Shown here: piece by piece, positions 54,690-62,836 of the stretch
How positions within the stretch are numbered: the stretch's first letter is position 1
How the letters are laid out: each line of letters opens with the position of its first letter
Assembly: GCA_017882455.1 (NCBI GenBank)
Contig: JADGPL010000002.1
Location: 167,607 to 231,606 of the forward strand
Direction of reading: 5' to 3'
Length of the DNA: 64,000 bases
Source of the DNA: Solirubrobacteraceae bacterium
GTDB lineage: Bacteria; Actinomycetota; Thermoleophilia; Solirubrobacterales; Solirubrobacteraceae
Notes under the pieces: generated by a model
What the model saw: the letters and a program-made list of their open reading frames with translations, nothing else
What the model was told of the DNA's origin: nothing
The model's database searches: none
Translations under genes and position numbers: made by a program

Positions 54690-55454
54690 CTAGGCGTGAC
54701 GTGTTTCGCTGATCGCCTGCTCGATGGAGTAGACGTCTGTGAAACCCGTCAGCACCGTCGTCTTGCCGCTCTTGGCCACGATCAGGATGGTCGGCGTGCC
54801 ATCGACCTGCACGCCGCGCGTGATCGAGCCGAAGGATGAGACCTGGCTCGGCGCGGCCTGGTAGACGGCGATCCCCTTGTGCGATGCCAGGCGCTGGACT
54901 TCGCGGTGCACGAGCGCGTCGTCGAAGCCCTTTGGGGCCCAGAACAGGAGCACGGCGACCCGACCCTGCTTCAAGGCAGCTTCTACCGCCTGCTGGCGAG
55001 ACGGCGCCGCGACGTGGGTGGAAGCGCCGGACGCGTGCGTCGGGGCCTTGGTGGCCGCTGTGGTCGTGGAGGTGGCTGCAGGCCGGGAGGTGGAGCTCGC
55101 GGCGGTGGTGCTCGCGGTGCTCGATGTTTCGGCCGACTGCTTTTCAAATTGCTTGGCGTCGCGTTCCGAGGCGGCGACGGCACCGTGGGCTTTGGCGACC
55201 GCACGCGTCAGACCCGTCACACCGGGTGCAGAGCCGTGATAGATCTTCGATGCGGCTCCCTGCCCGCCAGCGGCGGAGCTGGGCGCCGACGCTTTGGCTG
55301 CAGCCGGGGCGGGCGTGGTCGTGGCGCTCGAAGCGACCGGCGCGGAGCTTGCGCTGCTGGGGGCGGAATGCCTGTGCAGAGCGAACACCCACACGGCGCC
55401 GAACAGCGCGATCACCACAAGCGCTACCTGGAAGGGACGGGAGATCTGAGCCAT
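54690..55454 (-). CDS. Membrane-anchored thioredoxin-fold protein without CxxC
   Basis: 254 residues. One N-terminal membrane span (VALVVIALFGAVWVFALHRH), a long Ser/Ala/Thr-rich linker (about residues 30-150), then a thioredoxin-like domain: RVAVLLFWAPKGFDDALVHR, where the usual WCxxC is WAPKGF with no cysteine, ASHKGIAVYQ, SITRGVQVDGTPTILIVAKS with the cis-Pro loop (GTPTILI), and GKTTVLTGFTDVYSIEQAI. Redox activity is thus unlikely; a binding or chaperone-like role outside the membrane is possible. It lies between hisS and mnmA with small gaps in the same operon. Function is not recognised. Confidence 0.75.
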   Translation of the reverse strand: MAQISRPFQVALVVIALFGAVWVFALHRHSAPSSASSAPVASSATTTPAPAAAKASAPSSAAGGQGAASKIYHGSAPGVTGLTRAVAKAHGAVAASERDAKQFEKQSAETSSTASTTAASSTSRPAATSTTTAATKAPTHASGASTHVAAPSRQQAVEAALKQGRVAVLLFWAPKGFDDALVHREVQRLASHKGIAVYQAAPSQVSSFGSITRGVQVDGTPTILIVAKSGKTTVLTGFTDVYSIEQAISETRHA

Positions 55455-55523
55455 CGCCCACTACTTCGGCAATTTCGCCGCAGAAGTTGAACGGGGCAAT
55501 GCGCGCTGGACGGCTGAAGAGCC

Positions 55524-56783
55524 TCAGAGGGCGTGGTGGCCGCGCAGGACCGCGTGTACCACGGCCCCTGTCGCGATCGGTGTCTGCCCGCCGCCCTGCA
55601 TGTCCCTGAGCGTCGTCTGCCCGTCGCCCACGATCGCCACGAAGCGCGCCCCCAGCGCGCCCGCCTGCCCGAGCTGGCCTTTGAGCGAGCGTCCGCCCAG
55701 GTCCATCTGCGCCGCCAGCCCGGCCGAGCGCGCCTCGCTGAGCAGCGAGAACGCCGCCCTGCGCACGTCTGCGCGCGCGTGCTCGATGGCGACGAACAGC
55801 TCAACGGGCGCCGGCGCCGTCGGCGGCGCCTCGCCGGCGAGCATGATCCGCTCGATGCCTGCCGCCCAGCCCATGCCCGGGGTGGGCGGGCCCCCGAGCT
55901 GCTCGACCAGGCCGTCATAGCGTCCCCCGCCCCCCACCCCGCTCTGGGCGCCCAGGGCGTCGGAGGTGAACTCGAAGACGGTGCGCGTGTAGTAGTCCAG
56001 TCCGCGAACGAGCGTCGAGTCGACCTCGTAGCTCACACCCGCCACGTCCAGCAGCGCGCGGACCTCGGCGAAGTGCTCGGCGTCCTCGGCGCTGAGATGG
56101 TCGAGCAGCCGGGGCGCGCCCTCCATCACCGCACGCGTGCCCGGGTGATCGGAGTCGAAGGCGCGCAGCGGGTTGTCCTCGATGCGCGAGCGGACATCCT
56201 CGGAGAGCTCCTGCTCGTTGGCACGCAGGTGGGCCTGCAGGCGCTCGCGGTACTCGCTGCGGCTCTCGGTGCTTCCGAGGCTCGCGAGTCGCAGGCGCAC
56301 CTCTCTGACCTGGAGCTCGGCGAGCAGCGTGGCCAGCAGCACGATCGACTCGGCGTCCACGGCCGGGTCCTCCGAGCCCAGCGCCTCGGCCCCCACTTGC
56401 CAGAACTGGCGGTAGCGCCCCGCCTGGGCGCGCTCGTGGCGGAAGAAGCTCGACAGGTACCAGAGCTTCACCGGCTGGCGGCGCTTGTGCATCCCGTGCT
56501 CCACGTAGGCGCGACAGACCGGGGCGGTGCCCTCAGGGCGCAGCGTGAGCGAGCGCCCGGCGGCGTCCTCGAACGTGAACATCTCCTTGCGCACGATGTC
56601 CGTCGAGGCGCCCACCCCACGCGCGAACAGCTCGGTGGCCTCCATGGCGGGGGTCTCGATGCGCTCGTATCCGGCGCCCTCGAGGATCGCGCGTGCGCGA
56701 GCCTCGAGGGCAGAGCGGGCCGCGGCGTCCTCGCCGAGCACGTCGAAGGTGCCTCGCGGCGCTTTGATCTTGGAGTCGCTCAA
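55524..56783 (-). CDS. hisS: Histidyl-tRNA synthetase
   Basis: 419 residues, TTG start that overlaps the stop of the MBL hydrolase gene (TTGA). Class II enzyme. Motif 1 region LEARARAILEGAGYERIETP, motif 2 LSSFFRHERAQAGRYRQFWQ, histidine-specific segment STLVRGLDYYTRTVFEFTSD, and motif 3 GMGWAAGIERIML, followed by an anticodon-binding domain (VELFVAIEHARADVRRAAFS). N-terminus APRGTFDVLGEDAAARSALE is standard for the family. All expected parts are present at normal length. Confidence 0.96.
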   Translation of the reverse strand: MSDSKIKAPRGTFDVLGEDAAARSALEARARAILEGAGYERIETPAMEATELFARGVGASTDIVRKEMFTFEDAAGRSLTLRPEGTAPVCRAYVEHGMHKRRQPVKLWYLSSFFRHERAQAGRYRQFWQVGAEALGSEDPAVDAESIVLLATLLAELQVREVRLRLASLGSTESRSEYRERLQAHLRANEQELSEDVRSRIEDNPLRAFDSDHPGTRAVMEGAPRLLDHLSAEDAEHFAEVRALLDVAGVSYEVDSTLVRGLDYYTRTVFEFTSDALGAQSGVGGGGRYDGLVEQLGGPPTPGMGWAAGIERIMLAGEAPPTAPAPVELFVAIEHARADVRRAAFSLLSEARSAGLAAQMDLGGRSLKGQLGQAGALGARFVAIVGDGQTTLRDMQGGGQTPIATGAVVHAVLRGHHAL

Positions 56784-57466
56784 CGTGGCCGGGCCGGCGC
56801 GTCGGCCGTGGCCTCGTGCGGGAGGCGAGCGCGAAGCTCTGACAGGAACGGGTTGGTGTCGTACTCGCGCCCCAGCGTGGTCACACCCATGTGGCCCGGG
56901 TAGACCACGGTCTCCCGCGGGTGGGCCCTCAGCAACCCTTCGATCGAATGCTCCAGCGTGGCCCAGTCACCGCCCGGCAGATCCACGCGTCCAACAGAGC
57001 CCTGGAAGAGGACATCGCCGGACAGCAGCGCTCCCGAGACAGCGTAGGTCACGTGGCCCGGGCTGTGGCCCGGTGTGGAGAGAACCTCGATGTCGAGCCC
57101 CGCAAGGCTCAGCCGCTCGCCCCCCGAGACCGTGTGATCGGCCTCGTAGCTCTCGAACGGCCCGAAGCCGGGCGGCACCCAGCTCATCACGTCGGCCAGC
57201 ACCGGACGCTCGATCTCCGGGCAGTAGACCGGCGCGCCGGTGGCCCGCGCGATCGGCGCCACCGCACCGATGTGGTCGAAGTGGCAGTGGGTGATCAGGA
57301 TCGCCTCGATCTCGACCCCGAGCGACTCGGCCGCCGCGAGCAGGCGCTCGGCCTCCTCGCCCGGATCGACGATGACCGCACGTGTGCTCTGCGCGTCGGC
57401 GCGGACGATGTAGGAGTTCTCCTGCACCGGACCGACAGTGAACGCGCGCACGTCCAGCGAGCTCAT
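56780..57466 (-). CDS. MBL-fold metallo-hydrolase (glyoxalase II-like)
   Basis: 228 residues from the ATG at 57466. Metallo-beta-lactamase fold with the metal motif THCHFDHIG (HxHxDH at 60-65), a later STPGHSPGHVTYAVSG with the third His, GDVLFQGSVGRVDLPGGDWA with the bridging Asp, and VVYPGHMGVTTLGREYDTNP with the last His. This is the glyoxalase II-like subgroup often next to hisS in actinobacteria; substrates are hydroxyacyl thioesters or unknown. Note that the second position of the motif has Cys (HCHFDH), normal for this subgroup. It overlaps hisS and the small membrane-protein gene by 4 bp each. Confidence 0.87.
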   Translation of the reverse strand: MSSLDVRAFTVGPVQENSYIVRADAQSTRAVIVDPGEEAERLLAAAESLGVEIEAILITHCHFDHIGAVAPIARATGAPVYCPEIERPVLADVMSWVPPGFGPFESYEADHTVSGGERLSLAGLDIEVLSTPGHSPGHVTYAVSGALLSGDVLFQGSVGRVDLPGGDWATLEHSIEGLLRAHPRETVVYPGHMGVTTLGREYDTNPFLSELRARLPHEATADAPARPR

Positions 57467-57852
57467 CTTGCGGCCGCCTTCCCGCCACCGCCCTGGTCGG
57501 CTTTGCGCCGCTGACGTCGCCTGAAGGCCCACCTGTCGGTGTAGTAGCTCACGGCCGTGTAACCCGCGAGCACGATCGGGAACAGCCCGATGGCCTGGTT
57601 TGACTGGTGCAGGACCAGGATCACGATCAGCAGCATCACGATCGTGGCGAACATGGACTTGACGAACGCGCCGCGCCAGGTGGGCGGGCGATCGCGCTTG
57701 TCGAGCAGCGCTTCGCGCTCTTTGGCCAGGGCACGCGCGTCGCCGCTCTTCTCGGCCGCCGTCGGCTTGCGGCCCGTCCGACCGCGCGACTCCACGACCC
57801 CGGCGGCGTTGCCACGGTGCTTGGTCTGGCGCTTGCGTCTGGTCTGAGCCAC
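57463..57852 (-). CDS. Small basic two-span membrane protein
   Basis: 129 residues, GTG start. A very basic cytoplasmic N-terminus (MAQTRRKRQTKHRGNAAGVV), two membrane helices (FVKSMFATIVMLLIVILVLH and IGLFPIVLAGYTAVSYYTDR) and a basic tail. No known family recognised by eye; small proteins of this type lie between MBL hydrolase and ftcD-like genes in related actinobacteria. The start overlaps the ftcD stop by 1 bp and the stop overlaps the MBL start by 4 bp, so expression is coupled. Function unknown. Confidence 0.8.
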   Translation of the reverse strand: MAQTRRKRQTKHRGNAAGVVESRGRTGRKPTAAEKSGDARALAKEREALLDKRDRPPTWRGAFVKSMFATIVMLLIVILVLHQSNQAIGLFPIVLAGYTAVSYYTDRWAFRRRQRRKADQGGGGKAAAR

Positions 57853-58817
57853 TACCAGGAGCCTAATGCGTTCTCGATCACGTGGCGGGCGGGGTCGAAT
57901 CCGGGCATGGGCAGCTCCTGCGGAAAACCCTCCAGCGCGGACGCGGGAGCGAGCCCGACGAGCTCGGCGCTCGCGATCGCCGCGTGGCGGCCGACGGCCT
58001 CCACGACCCTCGCCAGCGGGAAATCGAAGGGTCGCTCGACGTTCATCGACACCTGTGCCACAGACCCTCCGAGCGAGACCCCGATCGCGCGCAGTCCCGG
58101 CAGCCCCTCCTCGCCACCCTCGCGGATGAGCGCCGCGATCCTGCGGGCCTCATCCAGCGTGGCCGGCGGCGCAAGCTGCAGGTTGAAAGCAACCAACGGC
58201 GGGCGCGCCGCCACGAGCGCCGCTCCCGCCGTGGGGTGCATACGCGGTGGCCCGAAGTCGGGGGCGAGACCTGTGGTGGCTCCCTCCTGCTCGCCCCGGC
58301 CGGGCGCCATCCGCTGCGCCAGGGCGACCACGCCGCCGCGTCGCAGCTGCGCCCTGCTCCTGGCCGGGTGCCTCTCACCGGCGGTGAGCTCGCCGTAGAG
58401 GAACACCGGTAGGCCCAGCTCCTCGGCGAGCCGGTCCGCCACAACGAGCGCCTCGGCGCAAGCAGCCCCGCGTGCGCCCGGATCGAGGTACACGATCGGG
58501 ACGATATCGAGGGCTCCCACGTGCGGATGCTGGGCGAGCTCGCGCTCGCTCTGGGAGCGGTTCATCACGTCGATGCGCTCCACCGCCACACGCGCTCCCG
58601 CCAACAGCGCGTCCGCGAGGGCGCCCTGGCGCCCCGCGAGCGTGAATACCGAGCGGTGGTGATCCGCGTCCGAGTGGACATCCAGCAACCGCGGGTGCTC
58701 CGCCACCGTCTCGGGCGGGGACAGGTTGGGCGCGAAGGCCTGGGCGATCGCCTCGACGGCACTCCCTGAGCGGCCCTCTGAAACGTTCGGTACGGCCAGC
58801 AGCATCGGTGAGGACAT
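57852..58817 (-). CDS. Glutamate formimidoyltransferase-like protein (FTCD N-terminal domains)
   Basis: 321 residues with the two-domain formiminotransferase fold: AVPNVSEGRSGSAVEAIAQA, LDVHSDADHHRSVFTLAG, HVGALDIVPIVYL, VFLYGELTAGERHPARSR (YGxA-type loop) and HPTAGAALVAARPPLVAFNL. The catalytic His of the family is in DADHHRSVFT. The cyclodeaminase domain is absent. Family members transfer the formimino group of formiminoglutamate to tetrahydrofolate in histidine breakdown; without other hut genes here, a one-carbon or folate role is inferred. It starts the long minus-strand run to pilC. Confidence 0.85.
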   Translation of the reverse strand: MSSPMLLAVPNVSEGRSGSAVEAIAQAFAPNLSPPETVAEHPRLLDVHSDADHHRSVFTLAGRQGALADALLAGARVAVERIDVMNRSQSERELAQHPHVGALDIVPIVYLDPGARGAACAEALVVADRLAEELGLPVFLYGELTAGERHPARSRAQLRRGGVVALAQRMAPGRGEQEGATTGLAPDFGPPRMHPTAGAALVAARPPLVAFNLQLAPPATLDEARRIAALIREGGEEGLPGLRAIGVSLGGSVAQVSMNVERPFDFPLARVVEAVGRHAAIASAELVGLAPASALEGFPQELPMPGFDPARHVIENALGSW

Positions 58818-58971
58818 CGCACGCGAGGCTAGCCTGTGGCGCGAGCGGGTGTCTTGCGCGCACGCACCCGCGAGATCGAGATCTCAAAGCAGGACGATCT
58901 GGCGGGGTCTGCTCGCAGCGCGCGGCGGGCGCCATCCGCGCCTGGCTGCGGCTAGACTCCCGCTCGTCCGG

Positions 58972-59045
58972 GCCGGAGTAGCTCAGTCGGTTAGAGCAGC
59001 GGAATCATAATCCGCGTGTCGGGGGTTCGAGTCCCTCCTCCGGCA
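58972..59045 (+). tRNA. tRNA with CAU anticodon (Met, or lysidine-type Ile)
   Basis: 74-nt cloverleaf: acceptor stem GCCGGAG/CTCCGGC, D-loop AGCTCAGTCGGTTAGAGC, anticodon stem GCGGA/TCCGC with loop ATCATAA (anticodon CAT at 59006-59008), T-loop GGTTCGAGTCC, discriminator A at 59045; CCA is not encoded. An elongator tRNA-Met is most likely. A tRNA-Ile2 modified by TilS cannot be excluded by eye. The IS66-type element begins 41 bp after its 3' end, and the DNA beyond looks like a variable region. Confidence 0.95.
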
Positions 59046-59085
59046 TAGAGAAAAGCCCTGCAAACACAGCGCTTTGGCGCTTTGG

Positions 59086-59107
59086 GTAGCCGTTCAGTCC
59101 TGCGGGT
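59086..59107. repeat. Left terminal inverted repeat of the IS66-type element
   Basis: Starts GTAGCCGTTCAGTCCTGCGG. Differs from the right repeat (reverse complement) by C for T at base 18. The repeat ends 6 bp before the transposase stop codon. Confidence 0.88.
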
Positions 59108-59112
59108 TGTGG

Positions 59113-60615
59113 TCAGGGGAGGGCGGGGAGCGCACCGCCGGTTTGGTGGGCGGCAAGGAGATCGCGGAGGTAGGCGCACAGGCTGCGGTGTTGTAGGCGG
59201 CAGGTGACCGAGGCGGAGAGGGATCGTTCGGTGAACCGCTCGCCTTCCTCGGATTGGTTGCCGTGGCTGAGCTTGCGATGGATGACCGGTCCGCGGAGAG
59301 CGCGCTCGGCAGCGTTGTTGGTCGGGGTGACGCCGGGAACGGTGATGAATGTCCACAGCGCGGGCCAGAGCTTCAGAAGGTTGTTCGCGAACCAACGGTG
59401 AAGACGGTGGCGCTTGGATTTCTTGCCGGCGTGTTCGAGCAGCTCCCGCAGCTCGGTCTGGATCGGTGTCATCTCGACGGCGAGCCGAGCGCGATCTTGA
59501 TGCTCGACGTAGGCGTGCCAGGTTTCAAACAGCCGGCGGGTGAGCTGGAGGCCGGCCGCTCCGAAGATCTGCTGGGCAGCCAAGCCCTCGCTGTGGAACC
59601 GGAAGTCGCGCTGGAGATGACTCCAGCAGGCTTGTCGTTGCTCGGGATCGAGCAGGTCATATGCCCACCAGCGATCCGAGGTCACGATCCCCTCAAACTC
59701 GCTACCGAGCAGTCCCTGCAGCCGGTCGCGGTGGCGATCCTCGACGATCCGGAAGATCGCCGCTTGCGGGGTCGCGGCCGTCCACATCGTGCGATTCTCG
59801 CCGGCCAGGTACCAGCCGGTCTCATCGACGTTGACCGCCCCGGATCCCAGCACCTGGCTCGCCAGACGCTCGTGCGGCCCGGCAAGCAGCAGTGAGGTGC
59901 GCTGACAGATAGCGTCGATCGCGCCGACCGAGATCCGAACGGCGAACAGCTCTGAGAGGAGCTCGCTCATGTCCCGCCGCGAGATCCGGTTGCGTGCCGT
60001 CAACACAACGACCGCGGCTTGCAAGGCCGGCCCGAACGCCGACTCGCCAACCGTCTTGAGCGTCGCGCGAGTCCGCCCCTGGCATCCCGGGCACCGCAAC
60101 CGATGGGTGCGATGCTCGCAGTACACGACCGCGGTCGCTGGCAACTCGGCAACTTGATGACGCCCCGGCCCATGACGCGGGACCTTCTCACTGTCAGTGA
60201 ACTCCCGCCCACACCCCGAGCACTCCCCAGGGTAACGGTCAACGACCTCCTGCATCTGATCTTCACCCAGCAGCTCCCGCCCCGCGCCCGGGTGACCATC
60301 CTGCCCGCCCGCCTTGCGCCGCTGACCGTCCCTGCGAGCCAGCTCCTTGGCCTTCTCCCGCGCCTCCTGCCGACGCTGCTCGCGAGTCTTCGGAGCGTCC
60401 GTCGAAGGTGGCGAGGAACTGTTACGCGAACTCGCCAAAGCCGTCGCCTCCAACGCCCGCAGCCGCTCCTCCAACCCCCGCTGCCCAGCCGCCAGCCCGA
60501 TCAAGAACGCCACGCACACCTCACGCCCCGAATCGTAGACCGCCTCAGCCTCAGACCGCTCCACGCCAACAAAGCTCGCCACCCACCCACACACACCCTG
60601 CCAACGAAAACCCAC
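59113..60615 (-). CDS. IS66-family transposase
   Basis: 500 residues, GTG at 60615 that lies inside the right inverted repeat; a later start near residue 12-15 (GWVASFVGVE) is also possible. Parts: N-terminal coiled coil (LEERLRALEATALASSRNSS), zinc ribbon (CSGCGREF and RLRCPGCQGRT), then the DDE catalytic domain with D in VNVDETGWYLAGEN, D in IVTSDRWWAYDLLDPEQRQA, QACWSHLQRDFRF and the Glu in TNNAAERALRGPVIHRK. The triad appears complete, so the protein could be active. Charged residues ESEEGERFTE near the C-terminus belong to the family end motif. Confidence 0.95.
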   Translation of the reverse strand: MGFRWQGVCGWVASFVGVERSEAEAVYDSGREVCVAFLIGLAAGQRGLEERLRALEATALASSRNSSSPPSTDAPKTREQRRQEAREKAKELARRDGQRRKAGGQDGHPGAGRELLGEDQMQEVVDRYPGECSGCGREFTDSEKVPRHGPGRHQVAELPATAVVYCEHRTHRLRCPGCQGRTRATLKTVGESAFGPALQAAVVVLTARNRISRRDMSELLSELFAVRISVGAIDAICQRTSLLLAGPHERLASQVLGSGAVNVDETGWYLAGENRTMWTAATPQAAIFRIVEDRHRDRLQGLLGSEFEGIVTSDRWWAYDLLDPEQRQACWSHLQRDFRFHSEGLAAQQIFGAAGLQLTRRLFETWHAYVEHQDRARLAVEMTPIQTELRELLEHAGKKSKRHRLHRWFANNLLKLWPALWTFITVPGVTPTNNAAERALRGPVIHRKLSHGNQSEEGERFTERSLSASVTCRLQHRSLCAYLRDLLAAHQTGGALPALP

Positions 60616-60631
60616 AGGACTGAACGGCTAC
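60610..60631. repeat. Right terminal inverted repeat of the IS66-type element
   Basis: On the minus strand it starts GTAGCCGTTCAGTCCTGTGG, matching the left repeat at 21 of 22 positions. The proposed transposase GTG start (60613-60615) lies within it. Confidence 0.88.
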
Positions 60632-60724
60632 TGCTTCTTGATTCCAGCGTCTACCCCGCTCTTCCCGTTGTTTCCCGTCGAGATGTGCGCCAGGTGTGCG
60701 CCATCAAAGGAGCTCCTGCGTTGA

Positions 60725-61048
60725 TCAGGCTGCTATTAGGGCGCCACTCGCGCCTGGCGCCCGGATGCTCGCGTTCCCGGGGTACGGGCTCTTCAGGAAC
60801 CTTGGAGTGATGACCGGAAGCAGAAATGTCGCCTCTGCGAGGCCCTCAGCGAGACGTCGACGCCAGCTCTCACCGACGTCGATGTCCTCCCTGTCCTGGA
60901 AGATTGAAACGTCGTCACCGGTCTGGGCTCGCAGCTCGCGGAGCAGACGCTCACGGAACGTAGAGATGCGCCCATCCTCGTCATCACTCTCCGCATAGCT
61001 CATAAACGCCAGCGGAATCGACGGATCTGACGGTTGCGTCGTGGTCAT
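60725..61048 (-). pseudogene. Truncated TIR-domain gene
   Basis: 107 residues from the ATG at 61048. Residues 11-90 match the bacterial TIR fold: SIPLAFMSYAESDDEDGRIS, TFRERLLRELRAQTGDDVSI, FQDREDIDVGESWRRRLAEG, LAEATFLLPVITPRFLKSPY. The sequence then leaves the family pattern at PYP|GNASIRAPGASG and stops, just before the usual S-x-(W/Y)-C-x-x-E segment that holds the NADase glutamate. No continuation is seen in other frames up to the insertion sequence 94 bp away. TIR proteins of this kind serve in bacterial immunity as NAD-consuming effectors. This copy is probably a dead remnant. Confidence 0.7.
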
Positions 61049-61631
61049 GGCTGATCTAGAGAGTCGAATGGCGTCGAAGTCAGAAATCACACGATCGCTG
61101 TCCACTATACGCCCACGGCTGGTTCTCTACGCCATTCAGCTCGATCTGAACCCCAATGCTCGTGCCGGCTGAGGCGCTAACTGCCGAGCGTGATGAAGCG
61201 TTAACGAGCGTCATGCATGCGGTCTGCTGCTGCCACACGCAAGCGAGCGCACCGATGACGCCAACGCCTACTGTCGCTCGGCACTTCACAGGCAAAGCGC
61301 TCGCGCCCGGGCCGACCGCGCCCATCACAACGGCTCGAGACGCCCCGTCGAGCATGCCTTGGCGATCGCGGATCGCCTCTCGGCTTGGGATGGTTGACAA
61401 CGGTACCGAAAGACTACGAAAGCGACACCAGGTTTCCGCAACCTCTCCGAGGCCGGGCCGGAGACAGATTGGGGGCGGTATGAGATCCACGGCCCCTTCC
61501 ATCTCTCCTTCTACAGCCACGCCGTCATTGGAGTGTTGAGCGCGAAAAAGCCGTAAACGTCTGCGATCACTGCGCCGCCCAGACGCCAAGCGACGCCAAG
61601 CCTGAGGCGAGCGCACTGGACACCAAGCTGC
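61049..61631. other. Stretch without a confident gene
   Basis: About 580 bp between the TIR remnant and the barrel gene. A minus-strand frame 61080-61355 would code for 91 residues with one hydrophobic segment (VGVGVIGALACVW) and a polar end (GVQIELNGVENQPWAYSGQR), but no ribosome binding site or family match is visible. Composition here is nearer 58% GC than the chromosome average. The stretch may contain a decayed or very small accessory gene. Confidence 0.3.
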
Positions 61632-62573
61632 TTAGACTTTCTTGAGGGTCGCGACTGTGATGTGTGGCCAGCTTAGTTTGTTGAAGACCAGCTGAACGGT
61701 CTGGGTGTACTGCAGTTGCAGGAAGTCAGGGCCGCCGTATGGGTCGGCGACTGTCTCGATCCAGAAGATCGCTTCGACGTCGGTCGCGGTGGCGTTGCCT
61801 CCGGGAGGGTTGGAGCCTGCTTCCAGGAACGCGGTGTTGGCGGTGCCTCCGCCGGGTACTGGGGTGTGCTTTGTTGAGACGATCAGCACGGTCGTGCTCT
61901 TGATGTCTTGGCCTTGGATGTCTTTGACGAGCACGCTGTTCGGGTTTTCGACCATCGCCTCGGTCACCCCCGCGGAGGCCTGGCGGAAGTTGCTTGGGAC
62001 CGCGAGGTTGAGCTCGGTAAAGACCGCCTCGGCTTCGGCGAAGGAGCGGGGGTTCTTGCCGGGTTCGAAGGGGATGATGTTGTTCTCGGCGATCTGTGGT
62101 CCGCCTTGGACGTCAAGGAACTCTCCTTGCGCGAGGATCGTCGTGCCGTGCGGAATGGAGGCCATCCGCACGACCGTTTGCGCCAAGTTTGGGTCGGTTG
62201 TCGCCGGGACGTGTGCCCAGATTCCGGGCTCGATGTGGAGTCCTTCCGGCGGGTCGACCCCTTCGATCTGCTGCATGTAGGTGAGGCCGAACATGTTGAT
62301 GTCCGGCATCAGCAGCCCTCGGTTGGGGATCTTGCCGTTGATCTTCGTGAATTCGAGCTTCTCTGAGGTGAGGTTCAGCTCGAGGAAGCGGTCGTGTCCT
62401 TCGGCGAGCGGGTGCGGTCGCCAGATCGTGTTGAAGCCTTTCCCTTCCCAGACCCCTTTGCCGTCTGGGCCGACGAGCTCCGCCAACGGACCGAGGTCGA
62501 GGACTGGGTCTACAGCAGGCTGCTCGACTGCTTTGAATGCGAAATCGGGATCGGTCCGTGGGCTGATGGCCAC
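61632..62573 (-). CDS. Heme-binding-like beta-barrel protein (nitrobindin/FABP-like), unassigned
   Basis: 313 residues, no signal peptide. Near residues 28-54 the segment LGPLAELVGPDG followed by VWEGKGFNTIWRPHP has the G-x-W-x-G-x-G pattern that opens nitrobindin-like and fatty-acid-binding-type barrels. Later strands include FLELNLTSEKLEFTKINGKI, GLLMPDINMFGLTYMQQIEG, GLHIEPGIWAHVPATTDPNL, VVRMASIPHGTTILAQGEFL and a final LQYTQTVQLVFNKLSWPHIT. Similar proteins are annotated as heme-binding in databases, without function. It is transcribed divergently from a ferritin-like gene with about 260 bp between them. GC and codon use are less biased than in housekeeping genes, consistent with transfer. 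Confidence 0.6.
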   Translation of the reverse strand: MAISPRTDPDFAFKAVEQPAVDPVLDLGPLAELVGPDGKGVWEGKGFNTIWRPHPLAEGHDRFLELNLTSEKLEFTKINGKIPNRGLLMPDINMFGLTYMQQIEGVDPPEGLHIEPGIWAHVPATTDPNLAQTVVRMASIPHGTTILAQGEFLDVQGGPQIAENNIIPFEPGKNPRSFAEAEAVFTELNLAVPSNFRQASAGVTEAMVENPNSVLVKDIQGQDIKSTTVLIVSTKHTPVPGGGTANTAFLEAGSNPPGGNATATDVEAIFWIETVADPYGGPDFLQLQYTQTVQLVFNKLSWPHITVATLKKV

Positions 62574-62836
62574 GATGGCGCCTCCGTTCTGGTGGATCTA
62601 TCCGGTTGGAGATCACGTCCGGAGACGACATGCGGCTCTTCTGCCCGCAAGCCCCTGCGACGCGCAAAGCGAGACTAACTTGCTGCCGAGGCGCCGTCAA
62701 GATAAGTTCGCACGATCGCAACAAGTCCAGGGGCTGGGCGTATGATGATGCCGCAACCGCGCTCGACAAACGGCATCCGGGCCGCATCGCGCCAGAGCAC
62801 GGTTGGATGCCCCTACTAGAAAAGGTGAGCAAGCCG

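Larger units (their letters stand above)
59086..60631. mobile_element. IS66-type insertion sequence, 1546 bp
   Basis: Element bounded by 22-bp terminal inverted repeats (59086-59107 and 60610-60631) that match at 21 of 22 bases. It holds one transposase gene that fills almost all of the interior, with no tnpA/tnpB accessory genes, as in the ISBst12-like branch of IS66. An 8-bp target duplication is not evident: flanks are cgctttgg on the left and tgcttctt on the right. This suggests that the flanking DNA was rearranged after insertion. Confidence 0.88.

Noticed and set aside
58972..59045. Assignment of the tRNA as initiator tRNA-fMet
   Set aside because: Position 1-72 is a normal G-C pair and the anticodon stem lacks the three consecutive G-C pairs of initiators; elongator Met or Ile2 is preferred.
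60632..60724. Possible remnant of a tyrosine integrase between the insertion sequence and the TIR gene
   Set aside because: A few C-terminal-like codons can be read (for example MCARCAPSKELLR on plus), but no catalytic R-H-R-Y motif or domain is present in 93 bp.
61080..61616. Minus-strand open frame of 178 codons
   Set aside because: No ribosome binding site, no family pattern, and plus-strand frames of similar quality exist. A 91-codon sub-frame is mentioned only as a weak possibility.
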